Assembly: GCA_963575645.1 (NCBI GenBank)
Contig: OY754468.1
Span: 47,441,665-47,505,664, forward strand
From: Xanthostigma xanthostigma
Taxonomy: Eukaryota > Arthropoda > Insecta > Raphidioptera > Raphidiidae
DNA length: 64,000 nucleotides
Direction: 5' to 3'
A program made the translations under genes and the position numbers. The notes below the pieces were generated by a model that was not told the DNA's origin, searched no databases, and was given only the letters and a program-made list of their open reading frames with translations. This document shows positions 21,905 through 33,286 of this stretch, piece after piece (the stretch's first letter is position 1; the number at the start of each line of letters is the position of its first letter).

Positions 21905-22275
21905 TTTTATTCTATACCGAGCATAGGAATAAAATCACAACCGAACAATTAGGGTGCAAACATATACTTCTGTCTTTTTTTACGCCGTAAGCACTGGCGT
22001 ATCCAGAAGAAGAAGCACGGATAACCCAGCTTAAAAACTTCTTATTTGCCCCCTTTTGGGTCAAAAGCTGGGTACGCCCATGTTTACGTCATAGAAAAAG
22101 ACAAAGTTTTTGAAACAGAGATACATTATTCAGATTGAATGCAAGTACGCCAATCAATCCTATCATCGGAGAAATCAGGGAATTACATCGAAGAAAGAGA
22201 CGCAGATATATTCTCGATACGCTTTGTTGCGTACACTCACCGCACATTGAGTAGATAGGCAATGATTCATATAGG
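21905..22275 (+). repeat. Interspersed repeat E, copy 2
   Basis: Matches copy 1 from TTCTATACCGAGCATAGGAA to TGAGTAGATAGGCAATGATT and includes the internal CACTGGCGTATCCAG...CTGGGTACGCCCATG foldback, here shortened. Only about 1 kb from the inverted copy 3. Confidence 0.8.
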
Positions 22276-23319
22276 TTATTATTAAATATATGGAACCTAT
22301 GAACATTTCCACGCTTTGTTCAAGTTAATGCTGGTTCAATTTACGGAATTTTCACTGTACTGTTCGTTTTGTACTCCCACCAGCGGATGTACATATAAGA
22401 GCACATGTTGTCACAAACTGTATATTGTACCTATAAGCGATACGGTAGACGGCCTGAGAGGTCGTTTTCTTGTCTTTTCAATTGATCAACAATCCTCCAT
22501 GTTTTAAATGACGGATAATTATTAGATCGAAGCAATTAAAGTTGAAATAATTGTTTAAATCACGAACATTGTGACGCGGATAATTTGTGAGCAACATGGT
22601 CAATTTTTAAATAAAAAATATTTTTTTATTAAATTATGCCACCAAATAGTTTGTAATTTTTATTTTAATTGACGTCTGTGATTTTTTAAATAAATGTGTT
22701 AAAATACTTTTTTTTTCAAAATGATTTTAGAATTTTTATGAATTCTGTTTTTTATTTGTTGTAAACATATTTATTATTAAGTGATTTTGACGGAGTGAGT
22801 GTGTGTACTGTTCTTGATATTATTGAATGGATATAAAAAGGTGAGATAAATAAATTACAAAAATATTTTTATAAATATTTATATACATATTTATGTGTGT
22901 ATGTATGTTTATATGTGTGTTCGCACGATAACTCTCGACAGACTTAATCGATTTAAACAAAATTTTGTCCACACATTGAAATTCATCACCGCACGGAATT
23001 TATTTGAAACGGGCCCAATCGGACCATTTTAAAGATGGCTTTTGGGCCCAAAAATACTTATAAAATTGTCAAAAAGGTTTCAAAATGAAATGTTTCTCTT
23101 TAGTAAATATTAAAATGCAGTGCTGAAATTTTGATAAATTCGGCGCGATAGAACCGGACTTATAAATTTTTCGGATACGAATTATCTTACTGAAGGATGC
23201 ATTTAATTTTGGAGCAAGTGTTGCATTGACAATAATATTGATATTAAGAAAAACATTATTATTTTAAAGAGCATATTAAGTGGTTAAATTTTTGTAATTA
23301 ACTATATAAATATAATTAA
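22276..23319. other. Spacer with a TATGTGTGTTCGCACGAT fragment
   Basis: At about 22890-23060, TATGTGTGTTCGCACGATAA then CTCGACAGACTTAATCG resembles the end of a common insect dispersed repeat, with a small GGGCCCAATC...GGGCCC inverted pair. No coding sense found. Confidence 0.4.
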
Positions 23320-23694
23320 CTATATGAATCATTGTCTATCTACTCAATGTGCGGTGAGTGAACGCAACAAAGCGTATCGAAAATATATCTGCGTCTCTTT
23401 CTTCGATGTAATTCCCTGATTTCTCTGATGATAGGATTGGTTGATGTACTTGCATTCAATCTGAATAATGTATCTCTGTTTCAAAAACTTTGTCTTTTTC
23501 TATGACGTTAACATGGGCGTACCTAGCTTTTGGCCCAGGAGGGGACAAATTGGAAATTTTTAAGTCGAGTCCCCCGTGCTTGTTTTGTCCTCCTGGATAC
23601 GCCAGTGCTTACGGCGTAAAAAAAGACAGAAGTATATGTTTGCACCCTAATAGTTCGATTGCGATTTTATTCCTATGCTCAGTATAGAATAAAA
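23320..23694 (-). repeat. Interspersed repeat E, copy 3 (inverted)
   Basis: Reverse complement of copies 1 and 2, from CTATATGAATCATTGTCTAT to CCTATGCTCAGTATAGAAT, with the same internal foldback. The open frame at 23490-23687 lies wholly within the repeat and is not a gene. Confidence 0.8.
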
Positions 23695-24454
23695 ATATAT
23701 GTTGCGGCCATAACCTATTTTCACACATACAATTATTAAAGCATACACGACATATTATGTGTTTCTCTTTTTTATGCGTGGCCGATTAGATTAAATTAAC
23801 ATGGGGCGATAAGAAACTTATGTACCTCACAATCACTCGACCTGAAACATCTTTAGTGAAAAAGTTTGTCTGCAGAAAAAAACTACACAAAATTGAACAT
23901 AAGCCATTTTGCCGTTTGGCCACAGTTATGCAGGGTAACAATCGTTCCAATTGGCTGAATATCCCTAGTTTTCATACATGTTATGTACAGTCGCTGGGTC
24001 CCGTACGTATTTTAATTATCATAATTTATAAATGATGAATTTCTGATTATTTAAATACAGCAATTTGATAACCAAGCTTTGATGCCCAGTTAAATTTATC
24101 TGAAAAAAACTAAATATACTAATTTTAACAAAAATACGTGATTTGTTGTTTTTTTCCCTACATGAACGACATATCATTGTAAGTATTTGAATGATTTTAA
24201 AACAGTGTATTTAATGAGTGCTGCACATAAACAAATATTTTAATCTTTTTTGAACGAACAACAATATTATTATACTATAGTTTCTTATTTTTCGTAAATA
24301 ATATAATATTTTGTTTATAGATCTTGGGGTTAAGCTACTGAATTGTGTTTGTCCAGAAGAAACACAAATTAAAGACTATAATAATTATGATTAAAGTAAT
24401 ATTTCGATTTTTGTGAATTAACACAGTTTTTAAGGATAACGTTTTTAATGTATA
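23695..24454. other. AT-rich spacer, nothing recognised
   Basis: No exon or repeat match seen. Confidence 0.4.
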
Positions 24455-24880
24455 CTAGCGGCCCGGCCCGGGTTCACCCGGGTGCGATTGATATATTATA
24501 TAATTCTGCAAAATGTATTTCGTTTGCGTCTGTACTAATAGTTTTGAGCTAATTCTACCAGATTTGCTTCTGAGCTAATAGCTTTGAACAAATTCTATCA
24601 GATGTCGCTACTTGGTACTAAAACAGTTTTTTTTTGTTGCCTCTGAACTAATAGCTTTGAGCAAATTCTATCGTGACACGATATAAGTAGACATACTTTA
24701 TATTTAACAAGAGTCTCTCTCTCCATGTTTCTTGCTATAAAAAAAAAATTAAAAAGTATTCTATAGAATAAGATGGACAAAGCATGACACATTTACAAAA
24801 TTTCATTAAAATCGGTTCAGTGGTTTCGGAGATTAGAGCGGACGAACATCGTGACACGAGAATTTTATATAATACAGTAT
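24455..24880 (-). mobile_element. Mini-Helitron D1
   Basis: On the minus strand the 3' end is the GC hairpin ACCCGGGTGAACCCGGGCC followed by GGGCCGCTAG|T. The other end carries GTGTCACGATGTTCGTCCGC and GAACCGATTTTAATG as in D2-D4, but the TC start is lost. The body has a degenerate internal repeat (TCTGAACTAATAGCTTTGAG with ...ATTCTACCAGATT) in three versions. No coding. Confidence 0.75.
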
Positions 24881-24884
24881 GTGA

Positions 24885-25498
24885 TTTATGGCTGGGGTTG
24901 CCATCTGTCTGGATTTCCCCGGATTTGTTCTCTTTTTCTAACAGAAAATCACGAGGTGAGTTAATTTTAACCAGGAGCTATTGAATTTATAACATAACAA
25001 TTCACAGCCCTAAATTCTCTTGTTCTTGATAAGACAGCTTATCTTTATAATCAGTGAGAAATTCACATAAATCTGACTAATATTGGATACATTTAAAATT
25101 TAATGTAAATAATCAATAGAATTGTAAATAAATAACAGTAAATCTTTGTTTATATATAGTTATTTGATATGAACACAAGACTTTTATGTACAGACAGTTA
25201 TGTTTAAGTACAAAGTTATCTAGATTAACATGTCCCCGATAAATATCTTACAAGTGACACAGTCACAATTTGGCACATACAAGCGTCACCAAATTGATTA
25301 TGCTAATTTAAAGGTGAATTATCAAAAATAAAGTTTATTAATTACTAGGGATGTACAAGTAGTCTTTTAATGCCGGAAATTTCACTGTCTCTAAGCAAAT
25401 ACAAATGTGGGATGCTTCATTATTTTTCTTGATACAAAATAAAATCCGGTTTTGAATGAAATTCGGGAGGAATCCGCTGTCTCCCGTCTTATAGACGG
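24885..25498. other. AT-rich spacer, nothing recognised
   Basis: No exon or repeat match seen. Confidence 0.4.
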
Positions 25499-25983
25499 AG
25501 AGCTGGCTACGGAGAAAATGGGTGACTCGGTGCAGAGCTGAAAATTTGCAGAATAATAGGAGATAGTACAAGTAAGTAGGGAAAAAAATGCTAGAAGGCT
25601 AGGCGGAAGATAAAGAGCCGCCAGAAGGCGCTAATGTCGCGAAAAATCAGTGCACTTCTGGCAATTTCTATACTTATTCTGTAATTCAAAACTAGATTAT
25701 ATATTATACATTATATAGTTAAAGGGCATATTGAAAATTCAAACATGATATAATAATTACATTCGACAAATATTCAAAATTATTAATGACATTTTGATAG
25801 AAATTAAAATTAATCGTCATATATTTTCATTAATAAAATTACGTTGTTATAATTTTATTAATTTATTTAATTTTATTTCTATCAAAATGTCATTTTTTCC
25901 GTACTTACTTATACTATCTCCTATTATTCTGCAAATTTTCAGCACTGCACCAAGTCACCCATTTTCTCCGTAGCCAGCTCCTT
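25499..25983. mobile_element. Foldback MITE, arms of about 90 bp
   Basis: GAGCTGGCTACGGAGAAAAT and its continuation (25499-25589) are inverted at 25893-25983 (ATTTTCTCCGTAGCCAGCTC). A second inverted pair lies inside (ACATTTTGATAGAAATTAAA near 25790 against TTTATTTCTATCAAAATGTC near 25893). Total 485 bp with an AT-rich centre. The target duplication is unclear. Confidence 0.8.
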
Positions 25984-26366
25984 AGTCCATTACCAAGAAA
26001 GGCAAAAACGCGTTTCAAAATTTTTAATTTAACGGGATATTGTTTAACAAACTCTTTATTTTTTAGTACTGTGTTATCGACAAGCTATTTGTAAACAAGT
26101 CAGTCTTTTGACGTCGACAAAAGTGTTTTTGAAATGAATCTCCTCATTAAAATGTACAGTAGGTGCGTTACAATGGATCAGTTGAGGAATGCATACGGTA
26201 AAAGTATGGCCTTCATACACGTGTTTAAGTATTCAAAAATTATCTCTTGTTTACGTCAATAATTGAGTTATTGCACTTTTAAATTTGACGTATGATAAAC
26301 ATTTCGTGCAGACTGTCACATAAGCTGTTTTACCTCCAGTTAGATCAACCATGAACTTATATGATA
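25984..26366. other. Spacer, nothing recognised
   Basis: No exon or repeat match seen. Confidence 0.4.
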
Positions 26367-26490
26367 CTAGCGGTCCCGCCCGGTTTCACCCGGATGCAAA
26401 AGAACGAATGGGGGGAGGGACATGAGTGCGCACGTTCATCTAGTTTACCGAGATGGTTGTTGTGTCCAAATTTCATGATGATCGGACTAT
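26367..26490 (-). mobile_element. Mini-Helitron C4, 3' fragment
   Basis: CTAGCGGTCCCGCCCGGTTT with the ACCCGG hairpin, then TCATCTAGTTTACCGAGATG and CAAATTTCATGATGATCGGA, matches the 3' end of C2 and C3 on the minus strand. The 5' part is missing. Confidence 0.7.
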
Positions 26491-26800
26491 ATTTTTTTGA
26501 CCAAGTACTTTTAATTTTTATACTAATCAATCATAGTTTTTATTACAAAAGTAACCAGACTTTATAACTAAAAAACAACCAACAGAGAAATTCTATTAAA
26601 TAAAATAACACACAGATAGCCATCTTCTCATTCATCTGGTAGGAAAAACGAAAGGATTTTTATTAGAATATTAAGAAAAATCACAGGATTGTGTACAAAA
26701 ATATTATATTCATATAATGTACGACGTTTCGTGTATAGATTTAGACTTTTTCAAGTCTACAATCCTACGATTTTTCTTAATTTTTATTTACTTATTTTTT
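26491..26800. other. AT-rich spacer with a small inverted repeat
   Basis: ATTAAGAAAAATCACAGGATTG at about 26669 is inverted as CAATCCTACGATTTTTCTTAAT at about 26759, a potential stem of about 22 bp with a loop of about 68 bases. No other content recognised. Confidence 0.55.
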
Positions 26801-27790
26801 TTGACGTGATAACGTCTTATAAATTGATGAATCACCAATCTTATAAATTGATAAAACACCGGATGCATGCACGAAAAAGTGTAACGTTCCTAACGCGTAA
26901 CGTTCCTAACGTTCGTAACGCGTAACGTTCCGCCTGACCATGTGCGTGCTTTTTGCTAATTTCTCGCTCAATTTAAATCAGATCGGTTTGAAACCAGTCT
27001 TAAACGAAAGAGGAGAACATTTTACATAGATTTCGTATAACAGAATTTGCCTAAACAGTTTTTTTATACAAATTTATATAGAAAAATAGCTGTATAAATG
27101 CAATGTTGTCTAATGCATGGCGCGACGCGGTCGGTCGTCTTTGTTTGCCGTACATGGAAATTATACGATAACGTATGTCTTGTCTTAACATGAAAACGGC
27201 TGTATTTCTAATGTTTAATTCAATTTTTTGACATTAGTATTTTGTGAAATGCAACGCCTTCTAAGTTAAGTATTGGAATAACTAATTATTATTAGAACAT
27301 AATACTTTGACAGTTGCAAACGTCACTTTTGACATTTCTTATCATTCCGACACCAAGGATAAGCGGATTGAAACCAAATTTTGGGAGGATGTTTGATATG
27401 CAAATATGAAGTGGCTTATTGTTTTTGGGGAACATCGGCGCATGCGTAAAAGAATATATCTCTTATAATGATGTTTTATATAATAATAATATAGTTTTTA
27501 AAACGGTTTTTACTCTATCTATTTTTACTAGAAATTTTTGTAAATTTTTTGGGGAAAATCGGCGCATGCGCAAAAGAGATACATGCCATAGTTGTTTTTT
27601 ATATAATAATAGTATACTTTTTATAGTGTTTTATTATTCTACTTAATAAAATTTACCTAAATTTGAAGCGAAAGATGCAATATCATAGATTCGAATTATT
27701 ATAATTATTATATAAATTTAGGTTATGTATTACGGAATACGTTATCACGTAAAACTATCGTCCGTAAACCGATTTTACAGACAACCAATT
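26801..27790 (-). mobile_element. Family A element A2, longest copy
   Basis: Reverse orientation, 990 bp, from TTGACGTGATAACGTCTTAT to CTTTACAGACAACC-like CGATTTTACAGACAACCAATT. It matches A1 over most of its length, and about 300 bp at 27390-27690 is extra. That extra part holds a duplicated GGGGAACATCGGCGCATGCG segment that also occurs outside any family A element at 48640-48900. No transposase recognised. Confidence 0.75.
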
Positions 27791-29388
27791 TTTTTATTTG
27801 TAAACCTGGCAGACTAACAGACAATGAATGTCCAAAATATTATTATCACGATGGACGCGATATCTAATATCATAATATGTATATATCTTTATTAAAATTA
27901 AAACAATGGCTATATACTATTATTTGGCTTTGGCATTGCAATTAGGGAAATTAAAAAAAATAACAAAAGTAGGTATGAAATGATATCAAAATAATATGTT
28001 TTCAGCATTTTTAAAGTTATCCTTACTATCATAATGTGACACTATCATTATTTATTTTGCTAATTCCGTACGTAAAGTTTCCTTAACAAACTCTAAAATA
28101 TATACATTATACGTTTTTTTTAATGTTTTGCACAAAAACTGTTAAATTTTTTGTTAAAAAAATACAAATATTTATAGAAGTATAACAACTTCCTATATAT
28201 ATAATATTATAATATTGAAGTAATATTATGTCATTATTAAAAGTGACATTTTTTATTTAATTATATAGCACATATTATATTACAAAGTTCAAGTATTTAT
28301 ATGGTATGTATTACGTATTTATAGCATTAATTGAGAAAATTGCTCAATTATATTTTAAACTAACACCTTAATGTTACATTCACGATAAGATTTCAGCCAC
28401 TTAAAAAATCCTACTTAAGTATATATTTTATATAGCTTCGCTCACGGCGTGTTTTTTGTTTTTACTATTTGTTAATTTCTTTATATGTGAAACGCCAAAA
28501 AATTAAAAAAAATAAGACATAATATAAAGAAATTGGTAAAAAACACAGGAAGATTATAGCAAACGACACATTCCATGCCAAAACTCACCAAAAATGTTTT
28601 TGTATTAATTTTTGACGACTTTGAGGTTCGAGAACCGGCGGTGTATTTACATTTTTTTTTCTTTAATAGACTTGTACCGTTAATGGCAACATAGTCGTCT
28701 GGAACCCGCAAATCGCCAAAGAAAGTAAATACCTTTTATGGAATGGGGTTATAATTTATAAGCATTTGTTAATATAAACTTACCTTCTTGAGACAGATAT
28801 AATCGTAAATTTGCGGTCAAAGATCTTAACCAGGATACTAAAAAAATTCAAGGACTTTTACCGAATTACTCATGTATATGATTAACAATATAGCAAGAGT
28901 TGTTTTCAAACAAAATATTAATTACACAAAAGGTCGTAAACATTTCTTTGAATCTTTTCAAAAGTAATTTCATAGACAATTATAATGAGTTAGTCATTTC
29001 TAAAATCGGAGAATCTCGTTAGAGATTCTCTTCTGTGCTAAATTCCGCACATAAAATAAAACAAATAAAAAAAATCACATAATAAAAGCAAATCAACGCA
29101 TCTCCGCCCAACGAATCTCTAACAGATACTTATACATTGATTTTGCCTATTCTATTATACTATCTGTTATTCGTAGCTTCATTCGCGTTTTTGCTAGCTT
29201 TTTAGTAAAGACAGGGTGACAGCACATTTTATTCTCCGTTGTCAGTACTGGCAGTTTTTACACACTTTACGTATATTAACTTCACTTGTAAGTTTGTATG
29301 TATGTATGTTTGTTTGTAACCTTCGTTTGGACTACAGCAAGTGGTTTATTACTGTAGTATAATATGCCAGTATTGTAACTACACTGGT
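27791..29388. other. AT-rich spacer, nothing recognised
   Basis: 1.6 kb with no recognisable exon or repeat, apart from a short TATGTATGTATGTTTG run near 29299. A GCTTCGCTCACGGCG patch at 28436 may be an old repeat end. Confidence 0.4.
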
Positions 29389-29449
29389 TAGCCGTGCGGT
29401 CTAAGGCACGGGTCTTCGCTGACGTCAACTCTCGGAATCACGGGTCGAA
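29389..29449 (+). repeat. tRNA-like SINE head, truncated
   Basis: TGGTTAGCCGTGCGGTCTAA resembles the A-box half of a tRNA-Leu/Ser type gene and ATCACGGGTCGAA the start of a B box. The sequence stops at an A-run, so the 3' half is lost. Confidence 0.5.
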
Positions 29450-29500
29450 AAAAAAAATTGTTTTTTTTTCGGCAAATTTTTGACAATAAATCGAACTAAA

Positions 29501-29780
29501 AAGTTTTAAAAAAAACTAAAAAACACGCTTTATATCGAACTAAAAAGAAAAAAATATTTTTTTAAAATAAGCGTAAAACAATAATGAATAAAAAATACAA
29601 GTATTATTGTGAAAAAAGCGTGGGGCGCTCGATGTACGAAAATGTGGAACAAAGCGCCCCACGCTTTTTTCACAATAATACTTGTATTTTTTTATTCATT
29701 ATTGTTTTAAGCTTATTTAAAAAAAATATTTTTTACTTTTTAGTTCGATATAAAGCGTGTTTTTTAGTTTTTTTTTAAAC
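29501..29780. repeat. Long near-perfect hairpin, 129-bp arms
   Basis: The arms at 29501-29629 and 29653-29780 are near-exact inverted copies: AAACACGCTTTATATCGAAC against GTTCGATATAAAGCGTGTTT, and AAAAAGCGTGGGGCGCT against AGCGCCCCACGCTTTTT. The loop is 23 bases. I count only a handful of mismatches or indels, mainly in A/T runs. The 64-codon frame at 29584-29778 is arm sequence. Confidence 0.92.
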
Positions 29781-29854
29781 TATATTTATTTTTTTGTTTG
29801 CTTTTCACGTAGTTAATTCTACATCTTATAAAGGCGAACGCCTGTTTGAAGACA

Positions 29855-30074
29855 TCTATAATACTAATATTATAAAGAGGTAATCTTCGAAAGTACGCAT
29901 CGGAATTCAATTTTTTTTTTGCCAATATTTAGAATAGACCTTCAGGTTGGACATAGGGTATATATTATCGCGTTAAAATAAAAACGCTTTTCGTGGAGAC
30001 CAATTTTGCAACCTAAGTCGACGAAAAAACGATAGAAATTTACAAATTCGGGCGAAGCCGGACCGGGTCGCTAG
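29855..30074 (+). mobile_element. Mini-Helitron K1
   Basis: Starts A|TCTATAATACTAATATT and ends GGCGAAGCCGGACCGGGTCG CTAG|T. The 220-bp body has no coding sequence. A TC start, a GC-rich 3' hairpin and CTAG between A and T fit a non-autonomous Helitron. K2 at 5570-5735 is a minus-strand relative. Confidence 0.75.
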
Positions 30075-30465
30075 TACTTACTGCACGAAATTGTATTTTT
30101 TCATTATCAATATATTTTGTTTGATAACTTGCATAAAACATTAATCTTGCCCAATAAAACTTTACGACAATTTTATGTCGTGTACTCGACTTTCGTACTC
30201 CGTAAAATTTTACGGTCAAAAACCAATTGCAATAAAAATAATTTTGATGCGCACCCATTTACACCATCAAATAATTGTAGGTACATTAAAACATATGTCC
30301 ACACGTGGACAGACATTAATCCAGTATAATTACGGATACCAACAAAATAGAATTTACCAAAAGAGTAAGGGGGCATAATATTTCGAAGGACTGAAAGTTA
30401 AAAAATAAAGGTTACAAATTTGACACGTAAAATTCTTGGAACAATGTACCTAATAATTTCTATTT
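30075..30465. other. Spacer, nothing recognised
   Basis: Overlapping open frames occur on both strands at 30040-30378 but lack splice sites or motifs. A small palindrome, TGTCCACACGTGGACA, lies at 30297-30312. Confidence 0.45.
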
Positions 30466-30532
30466 ATAAATAAATAAAAATATCGACCAATTATTATTTA
30501 TTTTCAGAGTTCTATTCAGACGTTAATCAAAG
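30466..30532. repeat. Short family B relic (two ends, almost no body)
   Basis: AATAAATAAAAATATCGACC at the left and GAGTTCTATTCAGACGTTAA then TCAAAG at the right are the terminal motifs of family B with nearly all of the interior missing. Confidence 0.5.
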
Positions 30533-30724
30533 TTTTTATTCTATATAAATAATTCTATTTCCTATTTTAAATTAAAAATAAAACTACAAATTCTCCATTT
30601 TCTATGTTCGTGAAAATGTACAAACGTTAACATAAAATCTATGTTTGGAAAATATGTTGTATGAAATAATGTTCAACTAGTAACAAATGTATTTTTATAA
30701 ATAAAACGCCCTGCGCCGAAAAAT

Positions 30725-31060
30725 ATATAAATCTTGTGAACCGATTTTAATGAAATTTTGTAAATGTGTCTTTCTTGGTGCAACTTACGCTGTAGGATAG
30801 TTTCTATTAAATATTTTGTACAAAATTGCGGTATTTTGTGAAAAAAACTGTTTTAGTAACATGTAACGACATCTGATAGAATTTACTCAAAACTATTCAG
30901 AATCAAACAAAAAAAAACTTTTTTAGTACCAAGTAGTGACATCCGTTATAATTCGCTCAAAGCTTCAGAAGCAAATCTGGTAGAATTGGCTCAAAGCTTT
31001 TAGTTCATACGCCGGGCCGCAAACGAAATACATTGTACAGAATTAGGTATGTCTAGCTAG
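30725..31060 (+). mobile_element. Mini-Helitron D2
   Basis: Plus orientation: GAACCGATTTTAATGAAATT near the start, GCAACTTACGCTGTAGGATAG, then CCGGGCCGCAAACGAAATAC. It ends at CTAGCTAG|T but lacks the usual 3' hairpin next to it. The TC start is eroded. Internal ...AATAG-type repeats match D1, D3 and D4. Confidence 0.65.
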
Positions 31061-31084
31061 TAATTAATAATTCTTATGCGCGGT

Positions 31085-31211
31085 TTCTGATACGACTTTC
31101 AGCTTTAAATCTGGATTTAAGAATTTCATTTTAACAAAATAGAGATCTCTATTTAGTTGTAAACAAATGACAATTTTATTGTAGATTTACGGCTGAAAGT
31201 CGTATCAGAAA
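31085..31211. mobile_element. Short foldback, TTCTGATACGACTTTCAGC ends
   Basis: TTCTGATACGACTTTCAGCT at the left and GCTGAAAGTCGTATCAGAA at the right form an inverted pair of about 28 bp around an AT-rich centre that contains AGAGATCTCT. A half copy (GATACGACTTTCAGCTTTAA) lies at 51296. About 127 bp. Confidence 0.75.
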
Positions 31212-31506
31212 GCATTTTATTATTGAAATTGTTGTGTTGCACAAGTCACTACCCTATATAGCATAACACAGACGTGTGTTTGACCTCGTTAACTAGCAAA
31301 GCGAAGAGAACTTTTTTTCCTTGATACACTGGAATTTTTTTTTCTACATTTTTTTTATGTAGGTAACCAGTTTTTATGCATTACAAAGTGCATAGCTGTG
31401 CTTATGAACTGCTGTACAAAAATCACTCCCGGCAAAACTCATTTGTATACAGAAAATCCCCGGTACTCTTAAGAAGTGTTGTGTAAATATTCAAATTCGA
31501 ATACGA
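31212..31506. other. Spacer, nothing recognised
   Basis: No exon or repeat match seen. Confidence 0.4.
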
Positions 31507-31578
31507 TGACAGTTACACATAACCTCAAAAGATGTTGATAATATTATCAACATCTTTTGAGGTTATGTGTAACTGTCA
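31507..31578. repeat. 72-bp perfect palindrome
   Basis: The half TGACAGTTACACATAACC, CTCAAAAGATG, TTGATAAT is followed with no loop by its exact complement, ending GTTATGTGTAACTGTCA. I find no mismatch over 72 bp. A partial duplicate (from GATGTTGATAATATTATC to GAGGTTATGTGTAA) follows at 31588-31632. Confidence 0.93.
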
Positions 31579-31632
31579 CATGCCTTAGATGTTGATAATA
31601 TTATCAACATCTTTTGAGGTTATGTGTAATTA

Positions 31633-32009
31633 TGTATAATTATAATTGACCAGGGATAATAAAATATTTATTTACAATTGCGTGCTTCCATAAAAATGGT
31701 AGACTGTTATCAACAGAATTTTCTGTCCAACTTGGCTAGGACAGTGCTAGGACAGAATATATGAAATATGGCGTCTGGACGTTTAAGATTCTAGGTTAAC
31801 GAGAAACATTAAAGATTTTAACAAATAAGTCAATATAAAAAAATATATTTTTTGTGATGTAACTACAAATTTGCGATTTTCGGATTTTTCCCTTTACTTG
31901 TATCTACTATAAGACATTGCTTCTTGTCAAATTTCTTGATTCTAGGTCAACGGGAAGTACCCTGTGTCAAAATATTCGGCATAAACGGCCATATCTTTTG
32001 ATTGCGTTA
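31633..32009. other. Spacer, nothing recognised
   Basis: The block GATTCTAGGTTAACGAGAAAC (31788) is partly echoed by GATTCTAGGTCAACGGGAAG at 31939, about 150 bp later, which suggests an old tandem pair. Confidence 0.4.
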
Positions 32010-32175
32010 ATTTTTTTACAGCTCCAAGGGATTGCAGACCTGAGTATTTGATATTAAATTCAACTTGATACCTCCTCGTGTTCCTGAGAAAAAGAGTCTT
32101 GATAGACAGACGGACGGACAACGAAGTGATCCTATAAGGGTTCCTTTTTTCCTTTTGAGATACAGAACCCTAACA
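32010..32175 (+). repeat. Dispersed repeat tail (ATCCTATAAGGGTTCC type)
   Basis: TACCTCCTCGTGTTCCTGAG, GACAGACGGACGGACAACGA, GTGATCCTATAAGGGTTCC and a final ACAGAACCCTAAC match a tail that I recall as very common in lepidopteran genomes, usually attached to a non-LTR element or SINE. A related piece lies at 56588-56635. Confidence 0.6.
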
Positions 32176-33286
32176 AGGAATGTGAAAAAAACTATCAAAA
32201 ATGTCATCTCCTATAGGCTGTGTGCACGAAACCTACTAGCGCCGCTAGTGGGTAATAGAGAGTTATTGAACTCACTTTTTATGGAAATCGCGACATGTTT
32301 CTAAAGTGATAAGTCAAAAACTTTAGTTGGCCATGATGTGTCAAAAAAATGTAATAAGAAACACTGACGTTAATTTGTTTACACTGACAGCGGAACGTCA
32401 AATTAGGGCGCCAATGGTCTTTATTTTACTTAAATCGCCATCAGCGCAACAGCCCCGAACACATCAAACAATTCCAGAACGCTTAGTTATGCTCATGTTT
32501 TCTTTGTAATTAAAAAACTTCATAAAATTATAACTATTTTCACTTTTAATAAACATTGCTCACTGACATACGGAAAATTTGAGGTTGAAGTTTCCCCTAG
32601 TGCTCACCACAAACGCTCGCATCGAAAAATTTGTAACTCCGCCTCCCGGCACATAGCCCATAGCGTAACTAAATCAATATTTGCAACGTTTGAATTAATT
32701 TTATAGAAAATTGATCCTTCAAAAATACGGTTTCAGTTCTTAAATACTGCATTGTAACTTCCTGTTTTTTTTTCGATTTGTATAGACGAAATAATGACTA
32801 ATATTAATTGTTTTATCCGAGGAATAACGCCGTTCGTTTCGGTTGGATTAATCTATGTGTAATCACATTGAAAAGTTCCGGAAATCATAACTGTTTGTGA
32901 AACTAACAACTAGATTTTGATAAATGTCACAAAACATGACATTTTCATGACGGGTTGCACGAAAATATTATTTTCATAGTCAATGTGACAAGTTGTCAAA
33001 ATTCAAAGACCATATATAATTTTGATTTTAATAAAGTTTATGTTCAATGTTAGTTTTCATCCTTAACTTTGCCTGAAAAATTTGTGATTTAGCAGCAAAA
33101 TTTGATAGTCAGCCAGATCAATGTTAAAAGTTAACAGCGCTGTTAAATTTCTGTTTCACTTATTACATATTTTGTTTGAAAATGACAAAAAATCAACGTC
33201 ACTGTAAATTTTTACTATATAAATGATAAATAATAATTTTTCGATAAATAAAAGATTTGAATAAATAATAATAATTCGATTAACGT
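32176..33286. other. Spacer, partly GC-richer, unassigned
   Basis: About 32205-32480 and 32580-32660 are less AT-rich (GCGCCGCTAGTGGGT, CCGCCTCCCGGCACATAGCC) but have no splice-framed exon and no second copy in the window. Confidence 0.4.

Noticed and set aside
23490-23687. 65-codon open frame
   Set aside because: Entirely inside repeat E copy 3; not conserved as a frame in copies 1 and 2.
30040-30378. Overlapping open frames on both strands
   Set aside because: Mutual overlap with no splice signals, codon bias or recognisable domain.
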